DNA of 6,243 nucleotides, from positions 1 through 6,243 of the forward strand of contig CASTFX010000074.1 in NCBI GenBank assembly GCA_949448405.1, read 5' to 3'. Below the pieces are notes generated by a model. It was given only the letters and a program-made list of their open reading frames with translations, made no database searches and was not told the origin of the DNA. This document shows, piece by piece, positions 5,247 to 6,243 of the stretch; position 1 is the first letter of the stretch, and every line of letters begins with the position of its first letter. The translations under genes were made by a program, and so were the position numbers. This DNA comes from an uncultured Clostridia bacterium (GTDB lineage: Bacteria > Bacillota > Clostridia > TANB77 > CAG-508).

Positions 5247-6225
5247 ATGATTAAAAGCGAACAAGCCTCACTATCCGTAACAAGAATCGCAGTAATAACA
5301 ATACTTACAATATTTGCACTAAGTATTCGGAGTTCTTGCAGCAAGCGTGCCAATAAGAAATGTTAAGATTGTATTCTCAGATAATTGTGAAATAGAAGTA
5401 TTTACTACCAAAACAGTAGTTGCAGATATACTAGAAGAAAATCATATAGTTATCTTACCAGAGGAAAATGTAATGCCAAATTTAGATTCAGAGATAACTG
5501 ATAATTCTTCAAGAATAGTAATAACAGGCGTTACGCAGGATGTATCAGCAGTGGCAGCACTTGCACAAGAAGGAGAAAAAATACACATTGACCAACTTTT
5601 AAGTGCATATAATGCGATAGTAGAAAAAATAAGCGTAGTAAATGAGAAGGTTGATGGTGGAACTAAAAAGACTACATACAAAGTAAAATATCAAAATGAT
5701 ATAGAAATAGAAAGAACTGTAGTAGATGAGGAATTAAAGAAAGATGAAAAAGTAAATGAGACAAAAGATAAAACAGAAACAACAAAGAAAGAAACAAAAA
5801 CAACACAAAATTCTAATGTAACAACAAGAAATTCAAATACAGTTGATAAAGAAACCGCAGCAGAGATTGTTAAATCAAGTACATCAAGTTTAGCAAGCAA
5901 AGTTGCAGGAATAACACCTACTAAAAAGACATTGAATGCATCAGCTTATTCAGCTGAGTCATGTGGTAAAGACCCATCAAAAGCAAATACAGCAAGTGGA
6001 GCAATTGCTTCAGTTTGGTACACAGTTGCAGCAGGTAAAGATTATCCAATTGGAACAATAATGTATATACCATACTTTAAAGATAAGCCAAATGGTGGAT
6101 GGTTTGTAGTACAAGATAGAGGTGGAGCAATAACTAATAATAAAGTTGACATATACATGAGTACTAGAAATGAATGTAGACAATTTGGTAGAAGAAACTT
6201 AGAATGTTATATATATGAATTATAA
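5247..6225 (+). CDS. G5- and 3D-domain cell-wall protein, interrupted by a +1 frameshift at 5325-5331
   Basis: This resembles the YabE/RpfB-like Firmicutes proteins that combine DUF348, G5 and 3D domains and are thought to act on peptidoglycan. Strong promoter and Shine-Dalgarno signals place the start at 5247, giving MIKSEQASLSVTRIAVITIL and onward, but the zero frame ends at 5364-5366 after 39 residues. Skipping C5328 in ATT CGG joins FALSI to GVLAASVPIRN and gives 325 residues. Joined numbering: membrane or signal segment about 11-33; DUF348-like 37-95; G5 about 122-168; a Lys/Thr-rich linker 170-200; 3D domain about 228-324, with the conserved DRGG (Asp290) and VDIYM (Asp301). The hydrophobic helix is only complete when the frames are joined, so an internal start at GTG 5347 (no Shine-Dalgarno) would lose the export signal. 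The downstream part shows no decay. Hydrolytic activity (lytic transglycosylase-like) is inferred from the family. Confidence 0.85.
5325..5331 (+). other. Candidate +1 frameshift site ATT CGG A in the 3D-domain gene
   Basis: The zero-frame codons ATT (5325) and CGG (5328) are followed by out-of-family sequence. Skipping one base gives GGA (5329-5331) and completes the hydrophobic signal segment. The Ile tRNA (anticodon GAU) could re-pair on TTC with two Watson-Crick pairs. It shares TTCGG, the NTT-CGG codon phase and the +1 direction with the recO site. Confidence 0.4.
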
Positions 6226-6243
6226 TAAAATCAAAAGAGTAAG

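Noticed and set aside
5347..6225. Independent 3D-domain gene starting at GTG 5347
   Set aside because: There is no ribosome binding site there, it lacks an export signal, and the promoter, AGGAGG and hydrophobic segment immediately upstream belong to it in another frame.

Overview
The window reads as a chromosomal stretch of a low-GC, monoderm, anaerobic Firmicute, most likely an uncultured gut-type member of the Clostridia. The AT-rich codon use, a separate PorB subunit of pyruvate:ferredoxin oxidoreductase, the era-yqzL-recO gene order, near-consensus sigma-A promoters, strong Shine-Dalgarno sequences and cell-wall proteins with YkuD and 3D domains all point that way. The taxonomic call is inference.

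Layout, all genes on the + strand. (1) 1-890: 3' part of porB, closed by a strong intrinsic terminator (901-939). (2) 960-2543: own promoter and a membrane-anchored L,D-transpeptidase whose richer base composition and codon use differ from its neighbours, suggesting acquisition by transfer; its reading frame runs through a perfect 12-bp hairpin. (3) 2544-3086: no conventional gene, but a compact transcription unit: promoter-like element (2594-2622), a GC-richer segment (about 2648-2806) that looks like the C-terminal variable region of a hypervariable C-type-lectin-like protein, an AT-rich spacer, and a strong terminator (2951-2985). It resembles a template or variable repeat of a diversity-generating retroelement (DGR) without a reverse transcriptase in view. 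(4) 3024-4960: era-yqzL-recO from a good promoter. (5) 4961-5180: intergenic, with GTAGGGG-type palindromic repeats related to the porB terminator. (6) 5187-6225: consensus promoter and a secreted or membrane-anchored G5/3D-domain protein.

The most striking observation is that recO and the 3D-domain gene are each split by a +1 frameshift, and the two sites are alike. Both have the form NTT-CGG-N in the zero frame (CTT CGG T and ATT CGG A), and in both, skipping one base restores a full-length, otherwise intact protein with Gly (GGT or GGA) as the next residue. In-frame CGG occurs nowhere else in the native-looking genes of the window. Either the same extra C arose twice in TT|GG (mutation or systematic sequence error), or this lineage uses CGG after NTT as a +1 recoding site. 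The one contrary fact is an apparently ordinary in-frame CGG in the foreign-looking transpeptidase gene.

Functionally, porB belongs to central anaerobic energy metabolism; era, yqzL and recO to ribosome assembly and recombination repair; the transpeptidase and 3D protein to peptidoglycan modelling. No RNA genes of standard types, CRISPR arrays, transposases or reverse transcriptases were seen.
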